19,003 nt of DNA from DASXTW01 sp046726275 (GCA_046726275.1 JBKPAF010000023.1:1-19003), one strand, 5' to 3'; shown: positions 1 through 7,431, counted from the first letter of the stretch. Numbers and translations are program-made. The notes: generated by a model not told the origin, from the sequence alone.

Positions 1-354
1 TTCCAGGGCCGAGGACAGAACAAACCGACCGCCCTCGAACCGCACCACGTTGTGGCCGAGCTGAACCCGCACGCCCGAGCCGATCACGACGTCGCGCTCG
101 GGCGTGGTTTCGATCCCTCCCTCCCACTCGTGGTCGTGCACCAGCAGGATCGTCCTAGCGACCCGCTCGCCCGGCGCGGCGGCCGGGCGAGCGTCGCCGC
201 CGAAGCTCAGGTTCAAGATGGTGTCCGCGCGCTGCCCGAGGATCGCGAAGTGGAACCACTCCTTCTCCCAGGAGGCGCCAGGGCCAACCGGGACCGGGCT
301 GCTGCGAACGCCGTCCACGCGGTCGATGACCTGCTCGAGCGGCTCGCCGGACAT
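1..354 (-). CDS. CrtC/AttH-like lipocalin-fold protein, 3' end outside window
   Basis: This is the last visible gene of the leftward operon. It starts at ATG 354 and stays open for 118 codons to the window edge, so its C-terminus is missing. The start lies 6 bases after the stop of the 65-residue gene, which suggests translational coupling; no strong Shine-Dalgarno is visible. The segment EKEWFHFAILGQ near residues 29-40, followed by the strand DTILNLSF and later VRFEGGRFVLSSALE, resembles the N-terminal beta-barrel of hydroxyneurosporene synthase / carotenoid 1,2-hydratase (CrtC) and AttH-like proteins. The match is by eye and is moderate. Its place downstream of a polyprenyl diphosphate synthase fits an enzyme or binder acting on an isoprenoid, but that is inference. 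It could be another lipocalin-like protein without catalytic activity. Confidence 0.55.
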   Translation of the reverse strand, partial: MSGEPLEQVIDRVDGVRSSPVPVGPGASWEKEWFHFAILGQRADTILNLSFGGDARPAAAPGERVARTILLVHDHEWEGGIETTPERDVVIGSGVRVQLGHNVVRFEGGRFVLSSALE

Positions 355-360
355 GGTTGC

Positions 361-558
361 TCAGATGAGCAGGGAGCCCGGATCGTCCGCAGATGATCTT
401 GTCGGTGTCGCTGGATCGCTGATGGTCGCGGGTCCCTCCCCCAGGGCATCCAGGAACGCTCTTGCGAGGGCGACCAGCCCCAGCACGAAGTAGAGGTAGT
501 CGTCGTCCTCTACGGCCTGGAGGATCTGGCTCTGCACGAGGGGCGGCGGTTGCGTCAT
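361..558 (-). CDS. Small protein of unknown function, 65 aa
   Basis: A 65-residue product starting at ATG 558. Its start overlaps the stop of the preceding gene as ATGA, a classic translational-coupling arrangement, and its stop is 6 bases before the next start. The first 40 residues form a likely amphipathic helix (ILQAVEDDDYLYFVLGLVAL, continuing into ARAFLDAL), and the last 25 are a Pro/Ser/Thr/Asp tail that looks disordered. The hydrophobic stretch VLGLVALARAFL could dip into a membrane or lipid surface, but it is too short and polar to be called a transmembrane segment with confidence. I recognise no family. The coupling on both sides is the main evidence that it is a gene. Confidence 0.6.
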   Translation of the reverse strand: MTQPPPLVQSQILQAVEDDDYLYFVLGLVALARAFLDALGEGPATISDPATPTRSSADDPGSLLI

Positions 559-896
559 CGCGGCCCCGCCTCCACTCCGTCGGGTGTCAGCGCGTCCACG
601 ACCGCGTGCAGCCAGTCCGACGGGGTCATGTCCGTGTCCGGCGCGTCCAGCGCCGGCGGATGTGCATCCCACAGGTTCCGAGCCGACCGAACCCAATCCA
701 ACCGAGCGAGCACCTCCAGCCATGCTCGGCCCTCCTCGGTCTGCGCGAATCGTCGGCCCTCCATCACCAGGCTCCGCACCACGGCGTCGACACCTCTGGG
801 CTCCAGCACCAGCAACCGGCGCCAAGCGACGAACACGCGATGCCGCGTCCCCTCGCCCTCCAGCACCAGCCGTGGAGCGGGCGGGCGCTCACCCAC
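555..896 (-). CDS. Protein of unknown function, 113 aa
   Basis: The GTG at 896 is chosen over the longer frame beginning at 938 because a strong AAGGAGGA ribosome site (906-913) sits 9 bases upstream of it. That GTG also overlaps the stop of the preceding gene by only a few bases (GTGGGTGA). The product is about 113 residues. An N-terminal part is rich in short beta-like stretches (LVLEGEG, HRVFVAWRRLLVLEP). It is followed by a mostly helical region containing repeated Trp residues (WLEVLARLDWV, NLWDAHPP, DWLHAVVDAL). There is no signal peptide, membrane span or recognised motif. Overlap with genes on both sides makes co-translation with the structural proteins and synthase of this operon likely. 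Function is unknown. Confidence 0.65.
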   Translation of the reverse strand: MGERPPAPRLVLEGEGTRHRVFVAWRRLLVLEPRGVDAVVRSLVMEGRRFAQTEEGRAWLEVLARLDWVRSARNLWDAHPPALDAPDTDMTPSDWLHAVVDALTPDGVEAGPR

Positions 897-1842
897 GACC
901 GGTCGTCCTCCTTCCGGTCGCCTTCTTGGGGGCGGCACGGGACGCCGTGGACCTCTTCGCGACCCCGCGGGACGTCGCTGACTTCTTGGCGACCCCGCGG
1001 GAGGCTGCCGTCTTCTTCACGGCACCGGCGCGGCCAGCGCCGGCGCGGGTGGATCGGGTCCCGGCCCCCATGCCGCGTGTGCCTGTGGACTTCGCAGCCG
1101 GTCGGGTCTCCCCCTTCTTGATCGGAGGCGTCGTGCGCTTCCCGGCCCCGCCCCGCGGGGTCTTTCGAGCAGCCGCTCCCCGGGCCCGCCGCGCGGCGGT
1201 CCCTCCGTCCTCCGCCCACACCGTGAGAACCAGTTCCAGCGCCTCTTGCCCTCGAACCGCGACGGTGGCCGTGTGGGGCTTCCCGGGTTCGAACAAGCCC
1301 GAAAGGACGGGAACCCGTATCTCCACCGCCTGCTCGGATCGCGGTGGCATGCTGAACCTAGGGGGCGTGATCCGAAGCGGTGGCCTGAAGAGGCGGCCAT
1401 CATCGGGACCGGAGAATTCGGAGACGATGAACGAGATGTCCACCGGATCGGTCCGCTTGTTCTGCATCACGAACGAGCCGACCGCGTCTTTTCCGATGGG
1501 TGCGCGGAGGTCCATTGCGACCCTTCGGACGACGCCCTGGCTCCGCTCGCCAGATTCCTCCCCCAGCAACCGATCGAAGAATCGGTTGCCGTAGTCCCAC
1601 CCTGCCTCGAGCAGGTTGTCGTAGTACGCCAGGCCGAGCGACACGACATTGCGGACGTATCTGCCCGTCTCCTCGCGCATGAACTCGGCATACCGTGAAC
1701 GAACAGACTGTTCGTCGAGGTCCCCCCGCGCCACACGCCTGATCAGCTCACCATATCGCTGCGCCCCGCGAACCTGCTCCTCGATGGAGCGCGCCACCAG
1801 GTGCTGCATCCATCGACGGATCTCACCTGGAGAGCTGCTCAC
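889..1842 (-). CDS. Helical/Ig-like protein with histone-H1-like basic tail, 317 aa
   Basis: Starts at GTG 1842; the Shine-Dalgarno AGGAGG overlaps the stop codon of the upstream synthase (TAGGAGG), so the two are tightly coupled. Three regions are visible. Residues 1-100 are helical and amphipathic (for example RRVARGDLDEQSVRSRYAEF and LAYYDNLLEAGWDYGNRFFD), with a look like phasin or PHA-synthase-subunit helices. Residues about 105-209 have alternating strands typical of an Ig-like or MSP-like beta-sandwich (VSEFSGPDDG, AVEIRVPVLSGLFEPG, LELVLTVWA). Residues 211-317 are a low-complexity tail of Lys, Arg, Ala, Thr, Ser and Gly with near-repeats such as SRGVAKKS. The layout recalls the phasin PhaF, whose tail binds DNA, but no homology is proven. 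A surface or scaffold protein that also binds nucleic acid is an inference. Confidence 0.75.
   Translation of the reverse strand: MSSSPGEIRRWMQHLVARSIEEQVRGAQRYGELIRRVARGDLDEQSVRSRYAEFMREETGRYVRNVVSLGLAYYDNLLEAGWDYGNRFFDRLLGEESGERSQGVVRRVAMDLRAPIGKDAVGSFVMQNKRTDPVDISFIVSEFSGPDDGRLFRPPLRITPPRFSMPPRSEQAVEIRVPVLSGLFEPGKPHTATVAVRGQEALELVLTVWAEDGGTAARRARGAAARKTPRGGAGKRTTPPIKKGETRPAAKSTGTRGMGAGTRSTRAGAGRAGAVKKTAASRGVAKKSATSRGVAKRSTASRAAPKKATGRRTTGRG
906..913 (-). promoter_or_regulatory. Shine-Dalgarno setting the GTG 896 start
   Basis: AAGGAGGA on the minus strand, 9 bases before GTG 896. It lies inside the 3' end of the upstream 317-residue gene and rules in favour of the shorter form of the 113-residue protein. 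Confidence 0.6.
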
Positions 1843-1850
1843 GTTGCCTC

Positions 1851-2909
1851 CTACTTGTCGCGTGTGATGACATGCTCAGTCATCTCCCTTAGGAACGATC
1901 GGTGCACCGATGACGACATCCACGAGAACCCGCCGAGGGTCCGCTCGGCCTTCCGCGCCAGCCGATCGGCGAACGACCGTGCGTACTCCACGCTCCGGTA
2001 CTGATGGATGAGGCCGTACAGGAACTCGATGTCTCCTTCCGATCGATCTGTCCGCGGTCGCGTGAAGATGCGAGCTGCGGCGGATCGGTCCGCCTCGCTG
2101 GCCGTTCGCATCATGTGGAGAAGGATGAGCGTCCGCTTCCCTTCCATCAGGTCCCCACCGATCTCCTTGCCGTATCGTCCCTCGTCCGCCAGCAAGTTGA
2201 GGAGATCGTCCTGGATCTGGAAGGCGATCCCGAGGGAGGTGGCGAACTTCCGGATGAGCGAGAGCCGTGCGGCGTCGGATCCGCTGATGAGGGCCCCGAT
2301 CTGCATCGGAGTGATGAACGTGTACCAGCAGGTCTTCTTGTACGACATGACGCAGTAGTCGCGATCGCGGAGCTCCCAGACCGATCTGCGCACCCAGTCG
2401 AGCTCGATGGCCTGCCCCTCCACGGACTCTCGGGCCATCCGAGACACGATCCGCATGATCGCCAAGGCCTTTCCGAGACCAAGGAGCCTCGCGTTGCCGA
2501 GGAGCGGCTCCAGGCACAGCGCGTGCATCCCGTCCCCGACGTTGACGGCGATGGGCACACCGTAGAGGCGATGGAGGGTGGGCTGTCCACGTCGCATGAG
2601 GGAGCCGTCCTCAACGTCGTCGTGGAGCAAGAACGCGTTGTGGTACATCTCGAGCACGGCAGCCGAGGGGAGGACGTCCTCGAGGCGGCCGCCCGATGCC
2701 CGGCACATAGCGATGCACAGGGACGGTCGAAATCCCTTCCCGAGCCGAAGGGGGTACTCGAGCATTGGGCCATACAGGATCGGCCAGTACCGGTTCCGGG
2801 GGATGATCTCGTTCAGCTGCTCCAGGACCAGCTGATGGCACTCGTCCAGATACCGGGAAAGCAAGTCGTCCGGCACCCCACCGAGCCGCCTAACAGCACC
2901 CGCACCCAC
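1851..2909 (-). CDS. Trans-polyprenyl diphosphate synthase (GGPP synthase-like)
   Basis: Class I isoprenyl diphosphate synthase that would condense isopentenyl diphosphate with allylic diphosphates. Visible motifs are GKGFRP at about residues 57-62, the first Asp-rich motif DDVED at 97-101 followed by GSLMRRGQPTLH, and the second motif QIQDDLLN at about 232-238 followed by YGKEIGGDLMEGKRTL. The second motif ends in Asn rather than Asp. The -5 and -4 positions before the first motif are Ala and Phe, compatible with a C15-C20 product, but chain length cannot be read safely. Length (352 aa) is normal for the family. The start is uncertain: GTG 2909 overlaps the preceding gene by 20 bases, and GTG 2876 would remove 11 non-conserved residues. 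It is the clear enzyme of the operon and points to an isoprenoid role for its neighbours. Confidence 0.9.
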   Translation of the reverse strand: MGAGAVRRLGGVPDDLLSRYLDECHQLVLEQLNEIIPRNRYWPILYGPMLEYPLRLGKGFRPSLCIAMCRASGGRLEDVLPSAAVLEMYHNAFLLHDDVEDGSLMRRGQPTLHRLYGVPIAVNVGDGMHALCLEPLLGNARLLGLGKALAIMRIVSRMARESVEGQAIELDWVRRSVWELRDRDYCVMSYKKTCWYTFITPMQIGALISGSDAARLSLIRKFATSLGIAFQIQDDLLNLLADEGRYGKEIGGDLMEGKRTLILLHMMRTASEADRSAAARIFTRPRTDRSEGDIEFLYGLIHQYRSVEYARSFADRLARKAERTLGGFSWMSSSVHRSFLREMTEHVITRDK

Positions 2910-3555
2910 AGCCCACGGAGTACGATGCGCAGTCTCGAGGAAGGATCGCCGTGGCGATCCTGACGGGGCGCAGGTTGCAGCCCGTGATGCTCAGATTCGC
3001 GTAGCCGACCAGGCATTCGTCGACGTCCGGGAGCTTCCTCCGCTCTTCCAGATCCGACGCCCGCGACGGCTTCTCCTTCTTGCCTTCCTCCTCGGGCGCC
3101 TCCGTGACGGCGAGCAGCATGGTGACCTCGCGCTCCTCGCACGGACCCAGCGTGAACGAGGTGGGTGGCTGCAGCTCTCCCTGGATGTCGAGGGGCTTCC
3201 CGCCGAGGGTCGTGAACGAGCTGAGGGACACCTCCACGTCTCGCTCCCGCCGCCGGGTGTTCTCGACGTTGACGGGGATCACCCGTCGCTCGCCGAGCCG
3301 CGTGTAGATCAGCAGGTCTGCATCGGAGACGCAGCAGCGGCACGAGCAGTCGTGCGCCGCGTGCCCGCAGTCGTCGCACGAGCACTCGTTGGTCCTGGCA
3401 CCGGCCATTTGACCCACCCCGCCGAGCACCTTCCTGATGACGTCACCCATCGTCGTGGCCACGTCGCCCAGGCCCCCGGCCCGGGACCGCCATAGCCGAC
3501 CGCATCCGGCGCACCGGCCCCATGAGCGAATGTCTTCGGTCATCGCCGCATGCAT
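2890..3555 (-). CDS. Cysteine-rich protein of unknown function, 221 aa
   Basis: The frame is open much further upstream, but the start chosen is ATG 3555. It follows an AGAGGAC ribosome site and lies 2 bases after the stop of the preceding gene; the earlier part of the frame is the antisense-like shadow of that gene. The product has 17 Cys. They include a CxxC pair (C15, C18), a dense cluster at 58-75 (CSCDDC and CSCRCC patterns) and a terminal CGCGCC. Between the clusters, residues about 80-155 look like an Ig-like beta-sandwich (RVIPVNVENT, VSLSSFTTLG, TSFTLGPCEEREVTMLLAV), followed by a charged linker. This suggests metal binding or disulfide cross-linking of a structural protein. No signal peptide is visible, so metal binding in the cytoplasm is more likely. 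I know no family for it. Confidence 0.75.
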   Translation of the reverse strand: MHAAMTEDIRSWGRCAGCGRLWRSRAGGLGDVATTMGDVIRKVLGGVGQMAGARTNECSCDDCGHAAHDCSCRCCVSDADLLIYTRLGERRVIPVNVENTRRRERDVEVSLSSFTTLGGKPLDIQGELQPPTSFTLGPCEEREVTMLLAVTEAPEEEGKKEKPSRASDLEERRKLPDVDECLVGYANLSITGCNLRPVRIATAILPRDCASYSVGCGCGCC

Positions 3556-3557
3556 GG

Positions 3558-4376
3558 TCACGTCCTCTTCGATCCGCTCGTCCTCGATGCCTCCCGCTCG
3601 CTCGTGGGCACGACGACGAACTCCAGATCGGTCGTGTACAGGGCCGCCGAGCCCAGATACCGAGTGCGTTTGTCCAGGCCGTCGGGCACGCGAATCTCGA
3701 GCTCGACCGCGCGGACGTCCCCCGGCGCCAGTGTGAGCGGCGTGGGATTGTGCACGCGCAGCACCCCGGCCTGCCTCAACGCCTCGCGGGCCTGCCGGAT
3801 CGATTCGGCAAGGAAGCCCTCCACCGTCCCTGCTCCGTCTTCCCATGACTCCAGCGCGGCTCGCAGCGAGCGGCATTCGAGCAACTCGTCATCGAGCGGC
3901 ACGCCGCCGATCTCGTTGATGGTGAGCGGGACATTGCCGCCGTTCGTGAACACCACCCGCTTCTTCATGACCTCTCCTGGCCGGTTCTGGACCACCACGG
4001 GTGTGGGCGATACATCGAGCAGGATCGTCTCGGTCACGTGCACGAGCACCGGACGGACCTGTCCGGAGACCTCCATTTCGCCCCGGTATTCCCCAGGCGG
4101 CGTGTGAGGCTCGATGCCCAGGGTGACTCTGACTCGGCGCGCCTGCCCCGGCCGAAGGACCACCGGTCGGATGGCGTGATCCCTCCCGGCCAGAACGTCC
4201 CCCCGCTCGTTGACGAGGTCCGGACGGAAGCGGGCACTGCGGAGGACGGTCCGCTTGTCGCCCGGGTTCCGCAGGGGCAGCTCCCCTTCAAGCGACTCGG
4301 GCTCACCGGCCAGGACGATCGGCTCTTCCTCGGAGAGGTCCAGGAGCTCCTGTGAGTGAGCCGCCCGAGGAGCCAT
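3558..4376 (-). CDS. Ig-like beta-sandwich protein, 272 aa
   Basis: ATG 4376 is preceded by GGAGG and lies one base after the stop of the previous gene, so the operon continues. The product is soluble, without signal peptide or membrane span. Two beta-sandwich-like domains can be seen. The first is at about residues 15-118 (ELPLRNPGDKRTVL, LRPGQARRVRVTLGIEPHTP, YRGEMEVSG). The second is at about 120-262 (VVVQNRPGEVMKKRVVFTNGG, NVPLTINEIGGVPL, LTLAPGDVRAVELEIRVP, RYLGSAALYTTDLEFVVVP). Phrases such as TPPGEYRGEME and GNVPLTI are typical of NEW3/MSP-like or CARDB-like Ig folds that support protein-protein contact. A helical insert at about 168-202 sits inside the second domain. The role is unknown; a scaffold for the neighbouring proteins is an inference. 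Confidence 0.75.
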   Translation of the reverse strand: MAPRAAHSQELLDLSEEEPIVLAGEPESLEGELPLRNPGDKRTVLRSARFRPDLVNERGDVLAGRDHAIRPVVLRPGQARRVRVTLGIEPHTPPGEYRGEMEVSGQVRPVLVHVTETILLDVSPTPVVVQNRPGEVMKKRVVFTNGGNVPLTINEIGGVPLDDELLECRSLRAALESWEDGAGTVEGFLAESIRQAREALRQAGVLRVHNPTPLTLAPGDVRAVELEIRVPDGLDKRTRYLGSAALYTTDLEFVVVPTSEREASRTSGSKRT

Positions 4377-4377
4377 G

Positions 4378-4935
4378 TCAACCTCCGATCCGGATCCCCA
4401 GGCCTTCGCCGCCCGCCTCTTGCGCGGCGAACCGGGAGGGTGCTAAATGACGGACCGGCTCCTCGGACCACGTGACCTGCGGATGGCGCGACACATCCTC
4501 GATGATGAACCGAGGTTCGCCGGACAGGTTGAACCCGAGGATCTCGATCCCGAACAAGGTGAAGCCGAAATGGTGATGGTGAGGCAGGCGAACACATGTC
4601 GGCGGAAGTTTGTTCATGCCCAATTGCAAGCAGAGGTCCACCACCACCGGCTTGATGTCGAGCGACACATCGCCGCTCATCTGCGCGACGACCGGTTGCG
4701 TGACGGCCAGCTCGGATCGGGTCTTGAGATCGGCAGAGAACGGCTGGGGAACGTCGATATCCAATCGGCTGTCGGTCCTCAGTGGCTGCGGCAACTTCAG
4801 CTCGGCCGACACATCGATGTCATCGAGACCGAGGATGTCCACGGTGGCGGTGTTGTCGCTCTTCAGGTTGACGTTCGACGTGAAGCTCGCCTTGCCGCCC
4901 TTGCCTCCACCACCCACGGCCAGCTCCTTCGGCAC
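4378..4935 (-). CDS. Beta-rich protein of unknown function, first gene of operon, 185 aa
   Basis: First gene of the leftward operon. The reported start is GTG 4935, which has no good ribosome site. The same frame is open to a TAA at 4966-4968, and a CTG at 4965 with AGGA 5 bases upstream would add 10 residues (LIAFVGGRVD), so the true start is uncertain. After a Gly/Lys-rich opening the sequence is a series of short alternating strands with a loose repeat around Pro-Gln and Asp-Leu (LKLPQPLRTDSRLDIDVPQPF, ELAVTQPV, DVSLDIKPVVVDLCLQLG). It then has a PHHHHFGFTLFGIEILGFNLSG segment with four consecutive His, and a tail lacking clear structure. I recognise no family. The His cluster could bind metal. 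Confidence 0.65.
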   Translation of the reverse strand: MPKELAVGGGGKGGKASFTSNVNLKSDNTATVDILGLDDIDVSAELKLPQPLRTDSRLDIDVPQPFSADLKTRSELAVTQPVVAQMSGDVSLDIKPVVVDLCLQLGMNKLPPTCVRLPHHHHFGFTLFGIEILGFNLSGEPRFIIEDVSRHPQVTWSEEPVRHLAPSRFAAQEAGGEGLGIRIGG

Positions 4936-4963
4936 GTCGACGCGGCCACCGACGAAGGCAATC

Positions 4964-4992
4964 AGTTAAGTCCTACGATCCGGGCTTGTCAA
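4964..4992 (-). promoter_or_regulatory. Candidate promoter of the isoprenoid-associated operon
   Basis: On the minus strand TTGACA (4987-4992) is a perfect -35 hexamer. Seventeen bases later TTAACT (4964-4969) matches a -10 box at only 3 of 6 positions. Transcription would start near 4955, giving a leader of about 20 bases to GTG 4935. The -35 is good and the -10 weak, so this is tentative. Confidence 0.35.
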
Positions 4993-5126
4993 ACGTTGCC
5001 ACCGGCGCTCGCTAGCACAGTGGCTCAACCACCGACTGCGAGCCAAGGAGAGCCGTTGCAGCGGAGTCGCACGTGAACCATTCTTGAGCTCCGGCTTGGT
5101 GGGCAGCCCATCGCCGAAGTGACGGT

Positions 5127-5460
5127 GTGAAGACGAGTCTCAGAACCGTTTGTGTTCGGACCTCCGCACCGTTCGCGGTCGCAGATCTCACCGGCGATCT
5201 CTTGCTGGCGATCACGGAATCGAGGATCACCGACGGCTCCGCGATCGCCTTTTGCGCGCATACGACCTGCACCTTGCTGATCAAGAAGACGAGGAAGGAG
5301 CCCTCCTCGATCTAACAGCGCGCATAAGGACGGTCATCCCCTCAGACATCCAGTACGCCCACGACGATGTAGCGCGGCGAGCTCGGAGCTCGGGAGAGCC
5401 ACACGAACGCTGGACTCTCGGAACCCGCGCGCAGCTCCTCGGCCGATCTCGTTGTCGCAG
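5127..5460 (+). pseudogene. Frameshifted YjbQ/UPF0047 family gene
   Basis: A GTG at 5127 opens a frame with the family pattern DLTGDLLLAITESRITDG followed by AFCAHTTCTLLI, matching the HTT core of YjbQ (UPF0047), proteins with thiamine-phosphate synthase activity in E. coli. That frame hits a stop at about 5315. The continuation, DEEGALLDLTARIRTVIPSD then YAHDDVARR, is found in another frame. Inserting one base after 5284 restores LINEDEEGALLDL, so a single-base deletion near 5284-5286 explains the break. Downstream the match fades around AQLLG near 5443, and the final beta-strands (usually LGTWQR) are not seen, so the 3' end is also lost. It is either a true pseudogene or contains a sequencing error. 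The end given is approximate. Confidence 0.6.
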
Positions 5461-5547
5461 CGCGGAAGCCAGATTAATGTGCGTGGTCTCGAAGCGTCCC
5501 GCCAAGTCACCCAAGCGGGCGAGAGGGGGCCACCGCCGGAGGGAACC

Positions 5548-7431
5548 ATGGCAGAGGATCGACGATTCCGCGAGGTTCAGAGGTACGCAGACGTACACGG
5601 CTTCTTCGCGGGCTTTCCGAACTTCCATGAAGCCGACTACGGAGACGGGGTCGTGTACGGAACGATCCTCCTCCGCGACACAGAAGCCGAATGGCGCGAC
5701 GTGCCACGATCCGAGTACAACATCTTCCACATCGAGGACGTCCCCGGGCTGTTCCGTGCAGCCGATGCCTACGCGGGCCAGCAGGGCTACCCGGCGGCCT
5801 TCCCCAACTGCGAGCAGGCCGACCATGGGCAGGGCGTCGTGTACGGCACGATCCTGATGAAGTCTGGGACGACAGAATGGCGCGACGTGCTGCGGTCCGA
5901 CCTGGGCGACCCGGACATCAACGACGTGCCCGCAATGATGCGCGCCGCGAACGACTATTCGGCGCGCGAAGGCTTCGCCGCAGGCTTCCCGACGTTCAAC
6001 CAGGCGGACCACGGCGCCGGCGTCGTTTACGGGATCGTCCTGCTCAAGCCGGGCATCTCGACCTGGCGCGACGTCCCGGCCGACCTGCTCGCGCTCTACT
6101 CGGCCCCGCCCAGACGGTGGGCGATCCTACTCTGCAACCTCAAAGATCTCCCACCAGCAGCGACCTCGCGGGACCGTTACGACCAGTTCTTCACTGAAGC
6201 CGGAGCCGGAACAGAGAGCGCATACGACTACTGGCGCGACATGTCCTACGGCGTCGGTGGCTTGGGAGGCACAGCGGTCCTGGGCTTCTTCGAGATTCCC
6301 CACACGAGCACCGAGCTTATGGCGATTGGCGGATCCGCTCAGCGGCAGAGGGCTTTCGACTGGGGCATCGAGGCTGCCCGCTCCGCGAACGCTCGCTTGA
6401 ACGACTTCGATCACAAGGTCGTCGTCCTCAACGGCGGCGGCAACGACCACGGCCAGGCAGGCGGCGGGGTGACGTTCGTGTACGCGGACACGACACCGCT
6501 CGAACCGACGTTCATGTTCCACGAGCTCGGGCACGAGTTCGGTCTCGACCACTCGTTCAGCGATGAGCCGGCGCCCTGCGCTCTCGGGGACGGCCGGCCG
6601 GGCGCGTATTGCGACTTCACGGACATCATGAGCGCGATGAACGTCTCGTCGTTCCAGGACGCGATGAACCGCAAGTCCGGACCGAGCCTGAACGCCGTCT
6701 CAAGGAAGCGGCTCGGCTGGCTGCATCGGTCGCGGATCCGCTCGTTCCCGGCCGTCGGCCCGCCTGAGACTCTTGCGCTGGCGTCCGTGAACCGACCGGA
6801 CGTCGACGGCTACCTGATGGTCCAATTCGCCGGAACGAGCCGAGAGGACCCGGCTGCCTCGAGCACGTACACGGTCGAGTTCCGCGAGCGGTCCGGGTGG
6901 GATCGGGGACTGAACTCGAGGGTGATCGTGCACGAGATCCGGTCGGATGGTCTCGTCCGGATGCTGAGGTCGAATCCGGTTGGCATTCTCAGCGCGGGTG
7001 GCGAGTTCGTCTCGCCGTCACCCTCGATTGTGGTGCGAGTCGAGTCGCTCGACACTACGGGACACATGGCGCGCCTGCGCGTTTGGCACCTGCCACCGAC
7101 GGGGAGCCGCAACGTCCGAATCGTCACGGTTCTCTTCGATCCACAAGGGCCGGAGCCGCAGGGCGAATACGTCCTGATCGAGAACGACCGCACGGGCTCC
7201 GCGGATCTCGACCGCTGGACTCTCCAGGACGCGGCGCAGCACACGTACAGATTCGCGGCGTTGACGCTCGCCCCGGGCGCGACAGTGAAAGTGTGGACCG
7301 GAACCGGACCCGACGACGCCGAGAACCTCCACTGGGGGCGCCACCAGGCCGTCTGGAACAACACGGGCGACATCGCGATCCTCAGAGACGCTGGGGGCAC
7401 CGAGGTCTCGCGATTCGCCTATACCGCGTAG
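5548..7431 (+). CDS. Zinc metallopeptidase with N-terminal repeats and lamin-tail domain
   Basis: ATG 5548 is chosen because GGAGGG lies 5 bases upstream; the frame is open further left but that part overlaps the YjbQ remnant. The 627-residue product begins with three copies of a unit of about 50 residues near residues 10-57, 68-118 and 132-182. Each contains a GF/GYxAxFPxxxxAD core, then GVVYG and a W-R-D-V ending. The catalytic part has HELGHEFGLDH at 325-335, the HExxHxxGxxH zinc site of metzincin or M6-like peptidases (ligands H325, H329, H335, base E326), with a distal DIMSAMN that could be the Met-turn. Residues about 522-627 match a lamin-tail domain (GEYVLIEN, LAPGATVKVWTG, NNTGDIAILRDAGG). 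Proteins of this kind are usually secreted, yet no signal peptide is seen at this start. Confidence 0.85.
   Translation: MAEDRRFREVQRYADVHGFFAGFPNFHEADYGDGVVYGTILLRDTEAEWRDVPRSEYNIFHIEDVPGLFRAADAYAGQQGYPAAFPNCEQADHGQGVVYGTILMKSGTTEWRDVLRSDLGDPDINDVPAMMRAANDYSAREGFAAGFPTFNQADHGAGVVYGIVLLKPGISTWRDVPADLLALYSAPPRRWAILLCNLKDLPPAATSRDRYDQFFTEAGAGTESAYDYWRDMSYGVGGLGGTAVLGFFEIPHTSTELMAIGGSAQRQRAFDWGIEAARSANARLNDFDHKVVVLNGGGNDHGQAGGGVTFVYADTTPLEPTFMFHELGHEFGLDHSFSDEPAPCALGDGRPGAYCDFTDIMSAMNVSSFQDAMNRKSGPSLNAVSRKRLGWLHRSRIRSFPAVGPPETLALASVNRPDVDGYLMVQFAGTSREDPAASSTYTVEFRERSGWDRGLNSRVIVHEIRSDGLVRMLRSNPVGILSAGGEFVSPSPSIVVRVESLDTTGHMARLRVWHLPPTGSRNVRIVTVLFDPQGPEPQGEYVLIENDRTGSADLDRWTLQDAAQHTYRFAALTLAPGATVKVWTGTGPDDAENLHWGRHQAVWNNTGDIAILRDAGGTEVSRFAYTA

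Noticed and set aside
584..1594. Long open frame on the plus strand across the left operon
   Set aside because: It is antisense to the coupled minus-strand genes, rich in Pro/Arg/Ala as GC-rich shadows are, and has no ribosome site or family motif.
3558..3876. Longer N-terminus (107 extra residues) for the Cys-rich protein
   Set aside because: It overlaps the whole end of the Ig-like gene, is Arg/Gly-rich shadow sequence, and the ATG at 3555 has a ribosome site and the normal operon spacing.
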